64,000 nucleotides of DNA from CAZYBU01 sp964645775. Lineage in GTDB: Bacteria > Spirochaetota > UBA4802 > UBA5550. Under the pieces are notes generated by a model. That model was given only the letters and a program-made list of their open reading frames with translations. It was not told the origin of the DNA and did no database searches. The DNA lies in NCBI GenBank assembly GCA_964645775.1, contig CAZYBU010000008.1:1-64000 (forward strand). The letters are read 5' to 3'. Made by a program: the position numbers and the translations under genes. Below are positions 53,580 through 61,613 of the stretch, piece after piece. How positions within the stretch are numbered: the first letter of the stretch is position 1; every line of letters starts with the position of its first letter.

Positions 53580-54128
53580 TTACATTTGTAAAGCCGCCCT
53601 GAGACCCAGTATCACGTACCGGGTCAGCAGGATGGAAAGGATTACAGGCAGGATCATCTGCGCGTTCGGCAGGAGGGCGAACTTCCTGCCGAGCATCGGC
53701 ATCTCCGGGCTGTAGCCCCACCAGTCCCGGGCCAGTCCGATCATCTCGATCACGACCTGCCAGAATATCCCCAGGAGAAGAGCGATAAGGTATCCCGCCC
53801 AGATCGGAAAAGCGATCTCTCCCTGGCCAAAGAGGGTACCTCCATCAATAAACCAGAAGCGGTCCATGAAAAGAAGGCTCACCACCCAGTAATGGCCCAG
53901 TATGAGAAGGCCGTCAAAGGCGGAGGCGAACCAGAAAACACCGGCAAAGGTCTTTCTCATAGTAAATGTATTTTCACCGAACCAGTATCTTTTCTCAACA
54001 CTCTTGTCTTTATTATAGAAATTATAATACCCCTTATAGTAGGGCATGTGGGATATCTCCCAAACGAAGTTGAAGAGAAACCCGTAGAGCCAGATGTATA
54101 GCTCCGGGATAATGAAGTATTGTTCCAT
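53580..54128 (-). CDS. Integral membrane protein of unknown function
   Basis: A 182-residue protein with about four to five membrane helices: IWLYGFLFNFVWEISHMPYY, the VFWFASAFDGLLILGHYWVV region, FPIWAGYLIALLLGIFWQVV and a C-terminal helix. Conserved-looking histidines and tryptophans (WEISHMPYYKG) face the membrane. I do not recognise the family. GGAGG is just upstream; the sulfatase gene ends 9 bases upstream, so it belongs to that transcript. Confidence 0.65.
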   Translation of the reverse strand: MEQYFIIPELYIWLYGFLFNFVWEISHMPYYKGYYNFYNKDKSVEKRYWFGENTFTMRKTFAGVFWFASAFDGLLILGHYWVVSLLFMDRFWFIDGGTLFGQGEIAFPIWAGYLIALLLGIFWQVVIEMIGLARDWWGYSPEMPMLGRKFALLPNAQMILPVILSILLTRYVILGLRAALQM

Positions 54129-54137
54129 GAAGACCTC

Positions 54138-55544
54138 CTATCCGTCCCGGTGAAACCGATAACCGGTCCCTTTCTTAAGTCGGGCCAGCTCCTTCTTTAG
54201 TCCCGGTACAAGCTTTTTGCCCCGGGCCGTTTTATAGAGGTTGCTTTTCTCCTTCGGGTCGGCTGCCAGGTCGAAAAGTTCTCTGGGCCGTTTGTCGCTC
54301 TGATACTCAATGTACTTGTAGCGCCCGGTGCGGACCGCCGTTATTCCCGGTATGGGTATAGGGTAGACCGGAAAGTGCTCGTAGAGCCAGGACTCCCGGC
54401 CGGGCGCGTCGCTTCTTTGCAGTACCGGTTTCAGGCTCCGCCCCTGCATGGTCTCCGGCGCGGGTATGCCTGCCAGGTCCAGGAGAGTGGGGGCCAGGTC
54501 GATATTCAGGGCCATCTGGGAGGCCCGCCGCCCCGGTTGCCGGATGCCGCGGGGATACCGGACCATGAAGGGTATGCGAATCGATTCCTCGTAGGCGAGG
54601 CGCTTGTCATAAAGACCGTGTTCCCCGAAGAAATGGCCGTTGTCCCCCGCGTAGACAAGGATGGTCTCATCGGAAATGCCCATCTCATCGATCTTGTTCA
54701 GGACCCGGCCCACCTGCTCGTCCACGGAGACAACGGTCTCACAGTAGTTTCTGTACATCATGTTCATGGGCATGGGAGCTCCGACAAACATGTGATTATT
54801 GGTATAGGTGATGAAGGGGTCCGATTCCGGGGGAAGCTGAAGATCCACACCGTCATAAAGATTGTTCAGATGATCAGGGGGCAGGAAACCGAAGTGTACC
54901 GCCTTGTGGGACAGGTAGAGACAGAAGGGGTTGCTCCGCTTCTTCTCGATAAATTTCAGGGCAAAGTCGGTCAGATCCTCGGTGATATACTTACCGGGTC
55001 TGGGTGTCTCCTTCCCGTCAATGATAAGGGGGCAATCTTTGTAGACGCCCTGGCCTCCCTCCTTTGTGAAAGTTATGAAATGGTCCACTCCCCTGAGGTC
55101 GGGCACCCCTTCTCCCGGCATGTGCCACTTCCCGATAAATGCGTTCTCGTATCCCTTCTCCTTCAAAAGTTCCATGAAGTGTATGTTGCCGTTGTCCCAG
55201 GGCGTGTGGTTGGTCACCACACCGTGGGTGTGGGCGTACTGCCCGGTTAAAAAGCTGGCCCGGGAGGGACTGCACAGGGAGGTGGTACAGAAACTGTTCT
55301 CGAAAAGCACGCCTTCACGCCCGATTCGGTCCAGGTTAGGCGTTTCAATGAATGGGTGCCCCATACAGCTGAAGGCGTCCCATCTGTGATCGTCGGTCAA
55401 AATGAATATGATGTTGGGAAGCTTCTCCCTGCCGGCAAGCACGGACGGTAAAGATGAGAGGCCCACGGCGGTTACGGCGGCCTTGCCTGTGCCTTTCAGA
55501 AAATCTCTTCGTGTTATATGGTTCCTGTTGCCATCCTGTTTCAT
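54138..55544 (-). CDS. Sulfatase (formylglycine-dependent, Tat-exported)
   Basis: A 468-residue type I sulfatase. A twin-arginine signal (TRRDFLKGTGKAAVTAVGLS) opens the protein, so it acts in the periplasm. NIIFILTDDHRWD holds the first metal aspartates, and CSPSRASFLTG is the C-x-P-S-R motif whose cysteine becomes formylglycine. YAGDNGHFFGEHGLYDK is the other metal motif. The closest type appears to be the choline/heparan/iduronate-like group. No anaerobic maturase is in the window. It lies with membrane proteins, an MFS sugar transporter and a sugar dehydrogenase. Confidence 0.93.
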   Translation of the reverse strand: MKQDGNRNHITRRDFLKGTGKAAVTAVGLSSLPSVLAGREKLPNIIFILTDDHRWDAFSCMGHPFIETPNLDRIGREGVLFENSFCTTSLCSPSRASFLTGQYAHTHGVVTNHTPWDNGNIHFMELLKEKGYENAFIGKWHMPGEGVPDLRGVDHFITFTKEGGQGVYKDCPLIIDGKETPRPGKYITEDLTDFALKFIEKKRSNPFCLYLSHKAVHFGFLPPDHLNNLYDGVDLQLPPESDPFITYTNNHMFVGAPMPMNMMYRNYCETVVSVDEQVGRVLNKIDEMGISDETILVYAGDNGHFFGEHGLYDKRLAYEESIRIPFMVRYPRGIRQPGRRASQMALNIDLAPTLLDLAGIPAPETMQGRSLKPVLQRSDAPGRESWLYEHFPVYPIPIPGITAVRTGRYKYIEYQSDKRPRELFDLAADPKEKSNLYKTARGKKLVPGLKKELARLKKGTGYRFHRDG

Positions 55545-55557
55545 TATTCACCTCGCT

Positions 55558-56106
55558 TCATAGAAAAAGAAGGGTATAGAGATCCATAAAGACATAGTAG
55601 TAACTGTGTCCCCCGTTCCAGAGACCTGCGAAGGTAATAACCAGGCCGGCCACAAGGAAGATTCCGCTCGCGGAAGAGAATATCCGCACGCCTTCGTCTT
55701 TACGGTGACGAATGCGGCAGGCAAGCTCCGCAAGACCAATGGAAAGGATATTAACCCCGATATTACCCAGGATGAAGGGATGGACCAGGAGGAAAAGGAC
55801 CTCAAGAAAACTGTAGATTCCAGCGAAAGACCAGATCGTTTTGAAAACCCAGAGAACAGGCGAGGCAAGGGAAGCCATGTACCGTTCCATGGGGGCGGAG
55901 CCACGTTTAAAGGCGAAGGGAACCACGAAAAGGGGCCCGAGCCAGATGCTGAGAAACATCAGTATAACGGATGGATAGAGTATGACCTTTCTGAGAGCGC
56001 CGCTTCCCAGGTGCCGGGAAAAATCATAGGCCAGGCTGGAAACAACCATGACCGTGAAAACGACGAGGGCCGGCAGGACGGCCCGTTTAAACAGTGAATG
56101 ATTCAT
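55558..56106 (-). CDS. Integral membrane protein of unknown function
   Basis: A 182-residue protein with about five membrane helices (AVLPALVVFTVMVVSSLAY, YPSVILMFLSIWLGPLFVVPF, LWVFKTIWSFAGIYSFLEVL, FILGNIGVNILSIGLAEL, FLVAGLVITFAGLWNGG). Family not recognised. GGAGG stands just before the start. It is 13 bases upstream of the sulfatase start, so it is probably cotranscribed. Confidence 0.62.
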   Translation of the reverse strand: MNHSLFKRAVLPALVVFTVMVVSSLAYDFSRHLGSGALRKVILYPSVILMFLSIWLGPLFVVPFAFKRGSAPMERYMASLASPVLWVFKTIWSFAGIYSFLEVLFLLVHPFILGNIGVNILSIGLAELACRIRHRKDEGVRIFSSASGIFLVAGLVITFAGLWNGGHSYYYVFMDLYTLLFL

Positions 56107-56130
56107 CCTGCCTCCTCTGGTCCCGGCGGG

Positions 56131-56146
56131 ACCGATAGTTATCGGT
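56131..56146. repeat. GATAACTATC palindrome, intergenic copy
   Basis: ACCGATAGTTATCGGT, a full-length copy identical to that at 52077, four bases after the stop of the MFS transporter gene on the minus strand. Confidence 0.7.
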
Positions 56147-56149
56147 ATA

Positions 56150-57514
56150 TCAGGCCTTTTCGGCCTCCATCTTCTCTATATCATCGAGTATCTCATTATA
56201 TCGCTTCTCGTTTATAGGATAGAACCGGAGGGCCACTATAGCCAGGAGAAAGATAAAGGCCGAAATGGGCCCCAGGAGAAGCCGAATACCGAACTGCGAC
56301 AGGGCGGACTGGGCCACTTCAGGAACGTATCCCACCAGGGAGAGTACACCGCCGGTGATGGCCAGGGCGATAGCCTGGCCGATCTTGATGCCGAAGGTCC
56401 AGACCCCGTAAAAGGCCCCCTCGGTCCGCTCGCCTGTGACCAGGTAGTCGTACTCCACGGCGTCCGGAACCATGGCGTAGGGCATGGCGTAGGTGAGACC
56501 CAGACCGATACCGGCCGGTACCATCATATACGTGGCCAGGTTAACCGCCTCAATACCGAAGAGGGAGAGGTGGCCGATGAAGAATACCACGACAAGCATG
56601 CCCCCCAGAATGGCCATGCCCGATCCATAGACGAGCTTCTTACCGAGCCGTTTCGAAATAACAACGCTAAGGGGGATAGTCACCATGGCCGTCACAAGGA
56701 GAAGGACCATGGCCACGGTCGTGGCGTCCTCGGAATGGTGGATATACTTGAAGTAGTAGATGGCCACGCTCATGATTACCGTCAGGGCCGTAATGTGCAG
56801 GGTATAGGTTGCCAGGATCAGAAGATAAGGCTTGTTGCGGAAAACCTTGAGGTAGGTCTTAATAAAGTTCCCTGTGACCTCAACGTCTTTTCGTTCAGGC
56901 TCACGCACGGAGAAGAATGTAATGAGCGCCGTTATGAGCATAACCCCTCCGAAGATGGTGCCCATGGCTGAAAAACCTATATTCCGGTCCGGGAAAAGTT
57001 TTACGATGGGAAGGGCGGCCCCGGCCGCGACTATGGTTCCGATGACAGCAAAGGCGAAACGGTATCCGTTCAGGGCTGTCCGCTCGTGAAAGTCCCGGGT
57101 AAGCTCCGGTGTCAGGGAATTGTAGGGGATGTTAACCGCCGTGTAAGTTGTATTGAGCAGCATAAAGGCAAGAAGTCCCCACACGAAAAGGGCCGCCTGG
57201 GTGTCGAGCTGGGGATTGGTGAACATGATAATCGTCGCTATGAAAAGGGGAAATGATCCGAAGAGAAGCCAGGGGCGGCGGCGGCCCCAGCGGGTCTTTG
57301 TGCGGTCCGAAAGGTATCCCGCCACCGGGTCAGTGACCGCGTCCCATATTTTCCCCAGGGCGATAATAACACCCGCAAGACCGGCCGCGATACCGACCGT
57401 GTCGGTCAGGTAATTCATGAGCCACAGACCAACAGCCGTGAAAAAGAGGTTGCCACCCAGGTCGCAGACCCCGTACCCCATTTTTACGCCCACAGAAAGT
57501 TTTCCCTGTTCCAT
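56150..57514 (-). CDS. GPH-family (MelB-like) sugar:cation symporter
   Basis: A 454-residue major facilitator with about 12 membrane helices. The signature after helix 2 (WDAVTDPVAGYLSDRTKTRW, then GRRRPWLLFGS) identifies the glycoside-pentoside-hexuronide:cation group, which imports sugars and glycosides with H+ or Na+. First gene of the minus-strand set that contains the sulfatase and the Gfo/Idh/MocA dehydrogenase, so a desulfated sugar or glycoside is a likely substrate. Confidence 0.92.
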   Translation of the reverse strand: MEQGKLSVGVKMGYGVCDLGGNLFFTAVGLWLMNYLTDTVGIAAGLAGVIIALGKIWDAVTDPVAGYLSDRTKTRWGRRRPWLLFGSFPLFIATIIMFTNPQLDTQAALFVWGLLAFMLLNTTYTAVNIPYNSLTPELTRDFHERTALNGYRFAFAVIGTIVAAGAALPIVKLFPDRNIGFSAMGTIFGGVMLITALITFFSVREPERKDVEVTGNFIKTYLKVFRNKPYLLILATYTLHITALTVIMSVAIYYFKYIHHSEDATTVAMVLLLVTAMVTIPLSVVISKRLGKKLVYGSGMAILGGMLVVVFFIGHLSLFGIEAVNLATYMMVPAGIGLGLTYAMPYAMVPDAVEYDYLVTGERTEGAFYGVWTFGIKIGQAIALAITGGVLSLVGYVPEVAQSALSQFGIRLLLGPISAFIFLLAIVALRFYPINEKRYNEILDDIEKMEAEKA

Positions 57515-57636
57515 AGCACCATCCTGCGAAGTGATATTAATAACCGCTGGTTACCCTACAGGATGCGTCCGGGTAAGGCAATACAATTATTGATTTCTAT
57601 ATCAATTACGTAGAGGGCTTTTTCAGGTAACAGATA

Positions 57637-57651
57637 CCCGACTTCGTCGGG
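57637..57651. terminator. Small GC hairpin in the 57.5-57.7 kb gap
   Basis: CCCGACTTCGTCGGG forms a 6-bp stem with a TTC loop. There is no T-run on either side, so termination is uncertain. The rest of 57515-57724 shows no other feature. Confidence 0.35.
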
Positions 57652-57724
57652 AATTCGTCGAAACCGCCCGGTTCCCGATATTCCAGGAATAAAAAAACAA
57701 AAAGTTGGTTTTTAATCTTTGCGA

Positions 57725-57949
57725 CTATAGCAAATCATGGATGCTGCCCGGCAAGGATGCCGCAGTGTCCAGCTCTATTCTCAGGGCATCATCCAGCCTC
57801 GATAACCTGTCCATGGAAAGGGAGCCAATGAAATCCGTTAAAGCGCCTTTGGCTATACTGATCAATTCATCACAGCAGATACAGCTTTCATGCTTTAATC
57901 CATCCTCCACGCCAACAGGAAAACCACATCTGTAACAATAAATTTTCAT
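57725..57949 (-). CDS. Small CxxC zinc-ribbon-like protein
   Basis: A 74-residue protein with CYRC at residues 5-8 and CICC near residue 23, spaced like a treble-clef or ribbon zinc site, followed by a helical C-terminus (LSMDRLSRLDDALRIELDTA). GGAGG is only two bases from the ATG. I do not recognise it. It is divergent from the molbindin gene. Confidence 0.5.
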   Translation of the reverse strand: MKIYCYRCGFPVGVEDGLKHESCICCDELISIAKGALTDFIGSLSMDRLSRLDDALRIELDTAASLPGSIHDLL

Positions 57950-58011
57950 TGCCTCCAGGAAAACGCTATGTTAAAGGAAATCCCTGGCAACAAAATGAGA
58001 ACAAGGCCGTC

Positions 58012-58224
58012 ATGAAGATAAGCGCGAGAAATCAGATAAAGGGTACAGTCAGGAAAATCATCCACGGCTCCGTGAATACCGAGGTGGTCATTGAAATCGC
58101 CGATGGTACGGAGATTATTTCCATTATAACAAAGGAATCGGCCGATCGCATGGACCTTTCGGAAGGCATGGAGGTCTTCGCCGTGGTCAAGGCCTCCAAC
58201 GTGATGATCGCAGTTGAGGACTGA
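58012..58224 (+). CDS. Molbindin (Mop/TOBE domain) molybdate/tungstate-binding protein
   Basis: A 70-residue single Mop domain. ISARNQIKGTVRKIIHGSVN, then TEVVIEIADG, ITKESADRMDLSEG and VFAVVKASNVMIAV match molbindins, which form hexamers that store or buffer molybdate or tungstate. The start at 58012 is chosen; the frame is open back to 57949 without a good start. It may supply metal for the aldehyde ferredoxin oxidoreductase at 11264; no transporter is nearby. Confidence 0.9.
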   Translation: MKISARNQIKGTVRKIIHGSVNTEVVIEIADGTEIISIITKESADRMDLSEGMEVFAVVKASNVMIAVED

Positions 58225-58236
58225 CATCCAGGTGGT

Positions 58237-58252
58237 ACCGATAACTATCGGC
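58237..58252. repeat. GATAACTATC palindrome, intergenic copy
   Basis: ACCGATAACTATCGGC, 12 bases after the molbindin stop. With the flanks (GGT before, ACC after) the imperfect palindrome extends to 22 bp at 58235-58256. Confidence 0.7.
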
Positions 58253-58286
58253 ACCCTCTATCAAATTTAGACTCATAAGGAGCCTT

Positions 58287-59027
58287 ATGGACACGATAAT
58301 AACTCTTTCAGAGTTTTTAGTACGCATATCTCCGGGAGCTATACTCCTTATTCTCGCCTTCATTATCGCCAGGCCGGGTCCCATGGGGAGAATCGCTCTC
58401 TATATTTTGGCCTTTATCCTCATGCGGGACGCCATGACTCCCCTTAAACTCTGGACCTTCGGGAGAGAAGGATTTTTCTGGCTACGATTTTCCGATAATC
58501 CCTGGTTCCTTCTCCTCTTCGGGGCCGGAAGCGCTCTTTTAATGACAGGATTTTACCTTGCGGACCGTGAGAACAGGGATAAGGTGACCTTTTTCCGGGG
58601 AAACCGGGCCGCGGGTATAGTTATCGGTATACTGGGCGGCCTGGCCGCGGCTGCCCCCCTTCTTATCATCTATACACAGGTTGACATTTCTGTAAGAGGA
58701 GGTGCTGTCTCCACGGCTCTTCTTGTTCCAACTCTGTTCTTAGCCCTGACCGGCAACTTCTTTGAAGAGGGTCTCTTTCGAGGATACCTTCTGGGCCACC
58801 TGCAGACCTACCTGCCGGGCTGGAGGGCTGCCGTGGCGTCGGGTGTCATCTTCTCGCTCTGCCACATGTTCCTGGCCCTTACGGTCACGAACGTGGGGGC
58901 GCCCCTTCTGGTTTTCGCCCTCTGGGAGGGTATCATCTGCGGGCTGGTTGCCCTCCGGTACGGGATCATTCCCGCGACCCTGAGCCACGGAGGGGCCGTT
59001 TTTCTGCTGGCCTCGGGTCTCATATAA
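58287..59027 (+). CDS. CPBP-family intramembrane metalloprotease
   Basis: A 246-residue membrane protein with about seven to eight helices. The Abi/CPBP motifs are present: FFEEGLFRGYLLG (EExxxR), FSLCHMFLA (FxxxH) and a late histidine in PATLSHGGAVFLL. Homologues include Rce1 prenyl-protein proteases and bacteriocin-immunity proteins. AAGGAG precedes the ATG. IVIG codons hold a motif copy at 58617-58630. Followed by another small membrane protein gene. Confidence 0.9.
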   Translation: MDTIITLSEFLVRISPGAILLILAFIIARPGPMGRIALYILAFILMRDAMTPLKLWTFGREGFFWLRFSDNPWFLLLFGAGSALLMTGFYLADRENRDKVTFFRGNRAAGIVIGILGGLAAAAPLLIIYTQVDISVRGGAVSTALLVPTLFLALTGNFFEEGLFRGYLLGHLQTYLPGWRAAVASGVIFSLCHMFLALTVTNVGAPLLVFALWEGIICGLVALRYGIIPATLSHGGAVFLLASGLI

Positions 59028-59070
59028 TGTATTGTTATCAATAATCATCCTGTCCCTGTGAGGTGAATCC

Positions 59071-59466
59071 ATGAAAACCCTGCGTATCGCCCTTATAACG
59101 ATCCTCTTGTTCACCGGCCTGGGCGCCCTCTCGGGCGGATACACTCTCATGCTCGATCCCACGGGAGGGGAGATGGGTCTTTCCATGAACATCCTGGCCG
59201 ATTCCCCCTTCCGGGACTTTCTTGTTCCAGGCATCGTTCTTTTTTCCGTAAACGGCATCGGTTCCCTGGCCGGCGGACTTCTGGGCGTCATCCGCAACCG
59301 CCTCTTTCCCCTGGCGGGTATGGCCCTCGGACTTTTTCTCATGGCATGGATCGTTATCCAGGCCTGGTGGATCGGTCTCCACTGGCTCCATCTCCTCTAC
59401 GGAACCATCGGCCTGATTGAATTCTTTGCGGCATTTTTCATAGAACGGGACTTTCGGAGAGGATAA
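59071..59466 (+). CDS. Small four-helix membrane protein
   Basis: A 131-residue protein with four membrane helices (TLRIALITILLFTGLGALSG, FLVPGIVLFSVNGIGSLAGG, LAGMALGLFLMAWIVIQAWW, LLYGTIGLIEFFAAFFI). Family not recognised. A GAGGTG site precedes the start, and it lies 43 bases after the CPBP protease, so it may share its transcript. Confidence 0.65.
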   Translation: MKTLRIALITILLFTGLGALSGGYTLMLDPTGGEMGLSMNILADSPFRDFLVPGIVLFSVNGIGSLAGGLLGVIRNRLFPLAGMALGLFLMAWIVIQAWWIGLHWLHLLYGTIGLIEFFAAFFIERDFRRG

Positions 59467-59507
59467 CCCGGAGGCTTGAACAATCCCCCTGATAAAGGAG
59501 AATCTCC

Positions 59508-60014
59508 ATGGAGAGCGTTATACGGCCCGAACAACCGGAAGACCGGTCCCACATATTCAAGATCCATGAATCGGCCTTTAACCAGGACAATGAAAGCCGG
59601 CTGGTCGACGCACTGAGGAAGGGTAAGACCTGGATACCGGACTTATCCCTCGTGGCGGAGATCAACGGCAAGGTGGCGGGGCATGTTCTCTTCTCCCGCA
59701 TATCCATCGGTCAAACGACTTCCCTGGCCCTGGCTCCCGTAGGCGTGGCTCCAGGTTACCAGGGAAGGGGCCTGGGTGACAAACTGATTCGTGCTGGCCT
59801 GGAAAAGGCCCGGGAGATGAGGTTCGGCTCGGTCATCGTGCTGGGTCATCCGGAATATTATCCCCGGTTCGGGTTCAAACCTGCATCGAAATGGGGCCTT
59901 ACTTGTCCGTTCACCATCCCGGACGACGCCTTCATGGCACTGGAACTTAAACCGGGGGCTCTTAAGCGCGTTAAGGGCACGGTGAGGTATCCTGCCCCCT
60001 TTAAAGACATTTAA
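59508..60014 (+). CDS. GNAT-family N-acetyltransferase
   Basis: A 168-residue GNAT enzyme. The acetyl-CoA-binding loop reads VAPGYQGRGLGDKLIRAGLE, and the following GHPEYYPRFGFKPASKWGL is typical of the YhbS-like group. AAAGGAG precedes the start. The acceptor is unknown. Confidence 0.9.
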   Translation: MESVIRPEQPEDRSHIFKIHESAFNQDNESRLVDALRKGKTWIPDLSLVAEINGKVAGHVLFSRISIGQTTSLALAPVGVAPGYQGRGLGDKLIRAGLEKAREMRFGSVIVLGHPEYYPRFGFKPASKWGLTCPFTIPDDAFMALELKPGALKRVKGTVRYPAPFKDI

Positions 60015-60035
60015 TACCGTTACCTGGACCTGTTT

Positions 60036-60614
60036 ATGAAAATACTGATCATTAACGCCAGCCCGAGAAAAAAGGGTGTTACACGCCAGGCACTTGAACG
60101 GTTGAGGGAAGGCCTGGCAAACCATACTGTTGAATGGCATGACATACACAGGCTCTCCATCCGGCCCTGTACCGGCTGCCTGAAGTGCAGACCCGGCGGA
60201 GAGTGCGTTCTCAAAGAGGATGACGGGCACCTCATGGCCGGGAAGATCCGGTGGGCCGACCTGATAGTTATCGGTTCCCCTGTTTACTGGGGCAACATCC
60301 CGGGCACCCTGAAGATACTCTTTGACCGGAACGTCCCCCTCTTTGAGGAGGTGGAGGCGGGCCCCATGAATCGAATACCGGAACCGCGCCTCAGGGGTAA
60401 GGAAGCGATAACTATCAGCAGCTGTGGTTCCCGGTTTCCCTTCAGTCTTCTTCCCTCTCAGGCTGGAGGGACCGTTCAGGCGTTGAAAACCATACTCCGG
60501 TCAGGTGGGATCAGAATCCGGAAGAATCTGATCATCTCGGATTCTTACAGGTTCAATAACAAGAAGGACAATTGGTTCAGTAAAATCGACCGTATGGCGG
60601 GGAAGATCAGGTAG
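60036..60614 (+). CDS. Flavodoxin-like NAD(P)H-dependent FMN reductase
   Basis: A 192-residue flavodoxin-fold protein of the NADPH-dependent FMN reductase/iron-sulfur flavoprotein group. KILIINASPRKKGVTRQAL binds FMN phosphate; CTGCLKCRPGGEC supplies cysteines in the position used for an Fe4S4 cluster in Isf proteins, and VIGSPVYWGNIPGTLKILFDR is a conserved FMN loop. Two motif copies lie inside it (60263, IVIG; 60405, AITIS). It starts 21 bases after the GNAT stop. Confidence 0.87.
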   Translation: MKILIINASPRKKGVTRQALERLREGLANHTVEWHDIHRLSIRPCTGCLKCRPGGECVLKEDDGHLMAGKIRWADLIVIGSPVYWGNIPGTLKILFDRNVPLFEEVEAGPMNRIPEPRLRGKEAITISSCGSRFPFSLLPSQAGGTVQALKTILRSGGIRIRKNLIISDSYRFNNKKDNWFSKIDRMAGKIR

Positions 60615-60634
60615 AGAAACCGGAACGCGGTACG

Positions 60635-60775
60635 TCAGGATACCTCTTCCACGTTATCCTGGATATATTTATCAAATTCCTCTTCGGACATTTTGCCCTT
60701 ATAAAGAGGCCAGAGACTCTCCTTAAGTTCTTCCATGGTAGAGAATTTCGCCCCATCTATCTTATATTTTCCCAT
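60635..60775 (-). CDS. Small acidic protein of 46 residues
   Basis: A short frame on the minus strand encodes a 46-residue protein beginning MGKYKIDGAKF and containing STMEELKESLWPLYKGKMSE. Composition is that of a soluble helical peptide, with no rare-codon runs. The ribosome site is weak (GGA 10 bases upstream). No family recognised; it is convergent with the flavodoxin gene. Confidence 0.45.
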   Translation of the reverse strand: MGKYKIDGAKFSTMEELKESLWPLYKGKMSEEEFDKYIQDNVEEVS

Positions 60776-60894
60776 AATCAGTATCCAATAACGTTAGACT
60801 GACAATTTAATATATCCTTGTCCCTTACGAATGAAAATACAATATATAACCAGATTTGTAAAGCACAGGTAAGCTTTTAGATGTGAGATTTTTG

Positions 60895-61296
60895 TTAATT
60901 TCCGGGTCGGGCCGTTTTTACCCGGTTACGGCCCGCTTCCTTTGCAGCGTAAAGGACTTTATCAGCGATTGCCACAAGTCTATCCGCCTTTCCCGAATCA
61001 TCGGGAATCATGGTCGCTGTTCCCAGGCTGATGGTAATATATTCGGAAACGATGGGCGTATCCTCAAGACCCTTCAGGTCCTTTATGATACCCGTAAGCT
61101 TTATGCCATCCATCCCCGGCAGATTAATATCCATAAGAATACAGTCCAGGGGAGACGCGGCCCGGGTCATTTCATGGATCAGGGCCAGGGCCTCTTCAGG
61201 AGAACGAACACCTTTCAGTTCTCCATACTGGTTCCCCAGTGTCTCTTTAAGAGAATCATGGACTGTGTCGGAATCATCAATTACAAGGATATTCAT
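60895..61296 (-). CDS. Response-regulator/GGDEF fusion with internal deletion
   Basis: A 133-residue protein. Residues ~1-80 are a receiver domain, MNILVIDDSDTVHDSLKE with the phospho-acceptor Asp in DCILMDINLPGMDG. The sequence then jumps after LEDTPIV straight into the C-terminal third of a GGDEF domain (SEYITISLGTATM, then ADKVLYAAKEAGRNRV). The GG(D/E)EF active site, the receiver Thr/Lys half and the linker are all missing. It looks like an in-frame deletion derivative of a PleD-like diguanylate cyclase. The start at 61296 is chosen over 61341 because MNIL is the receiver start. Confidence 0.75.
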   Translation of the reverse strand: MNILVIDDSDTVHDSLKETLGNQYGELKGVRSPEEALALIHEMTRAASPLDCILMDINLPGMDGIKLTGIIKDLKGLEDTPIVSEYITISLGTATMIPDDSGKADRLVAIADKVLYAAKEAGRNRVKTARPGN

Positions 61297-61613
61297 ACGA
61301 AAAATTGTTTCCCCGTTGCTATTAATTGACAAACGATACACTTTTGCATGTCACGCATTTACGACCATTATAATGTCAGGCCCCCGCAGGCAATAGTATT
61401 TTTTTACCCAATTATTGACCGGCACCTGACTCCGGCAAGGTAACAAGTCTTGCCTGTCGTATCCTGATAAGCTTTAATGCCCGAAACCCGGTTCTGTTAA
61501 TCCAGGTATTTTCTCAGAGCATTAAACGTTTACAGGACCTCTACTGCAAAGGGTATCCTGCGTACCGCATTACTACAACTTTTCTTAACGCGCAGCTGTC
61601 ATCCGAGACATCC
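61297..61613. other. 317-base gap without a recognised gene
   Basis: It holds a weak inverted repeat (GGCAAG/CTTGCC near 61434-61455) and A/T-rich stretches near 61400. Nothing here is strong enough to call a gene or an RNA. The promoter of the response-regulator gene must lie near its left side. Confidence 0.4.

Noticed and set aside
61434..61455. GGCAAG/CTTGCC inverted repeat in the 61.3-61.6 kb gap
   Set aside because: Six-base arms with a nine-base loop and no T-run; not distinguishable from chance.
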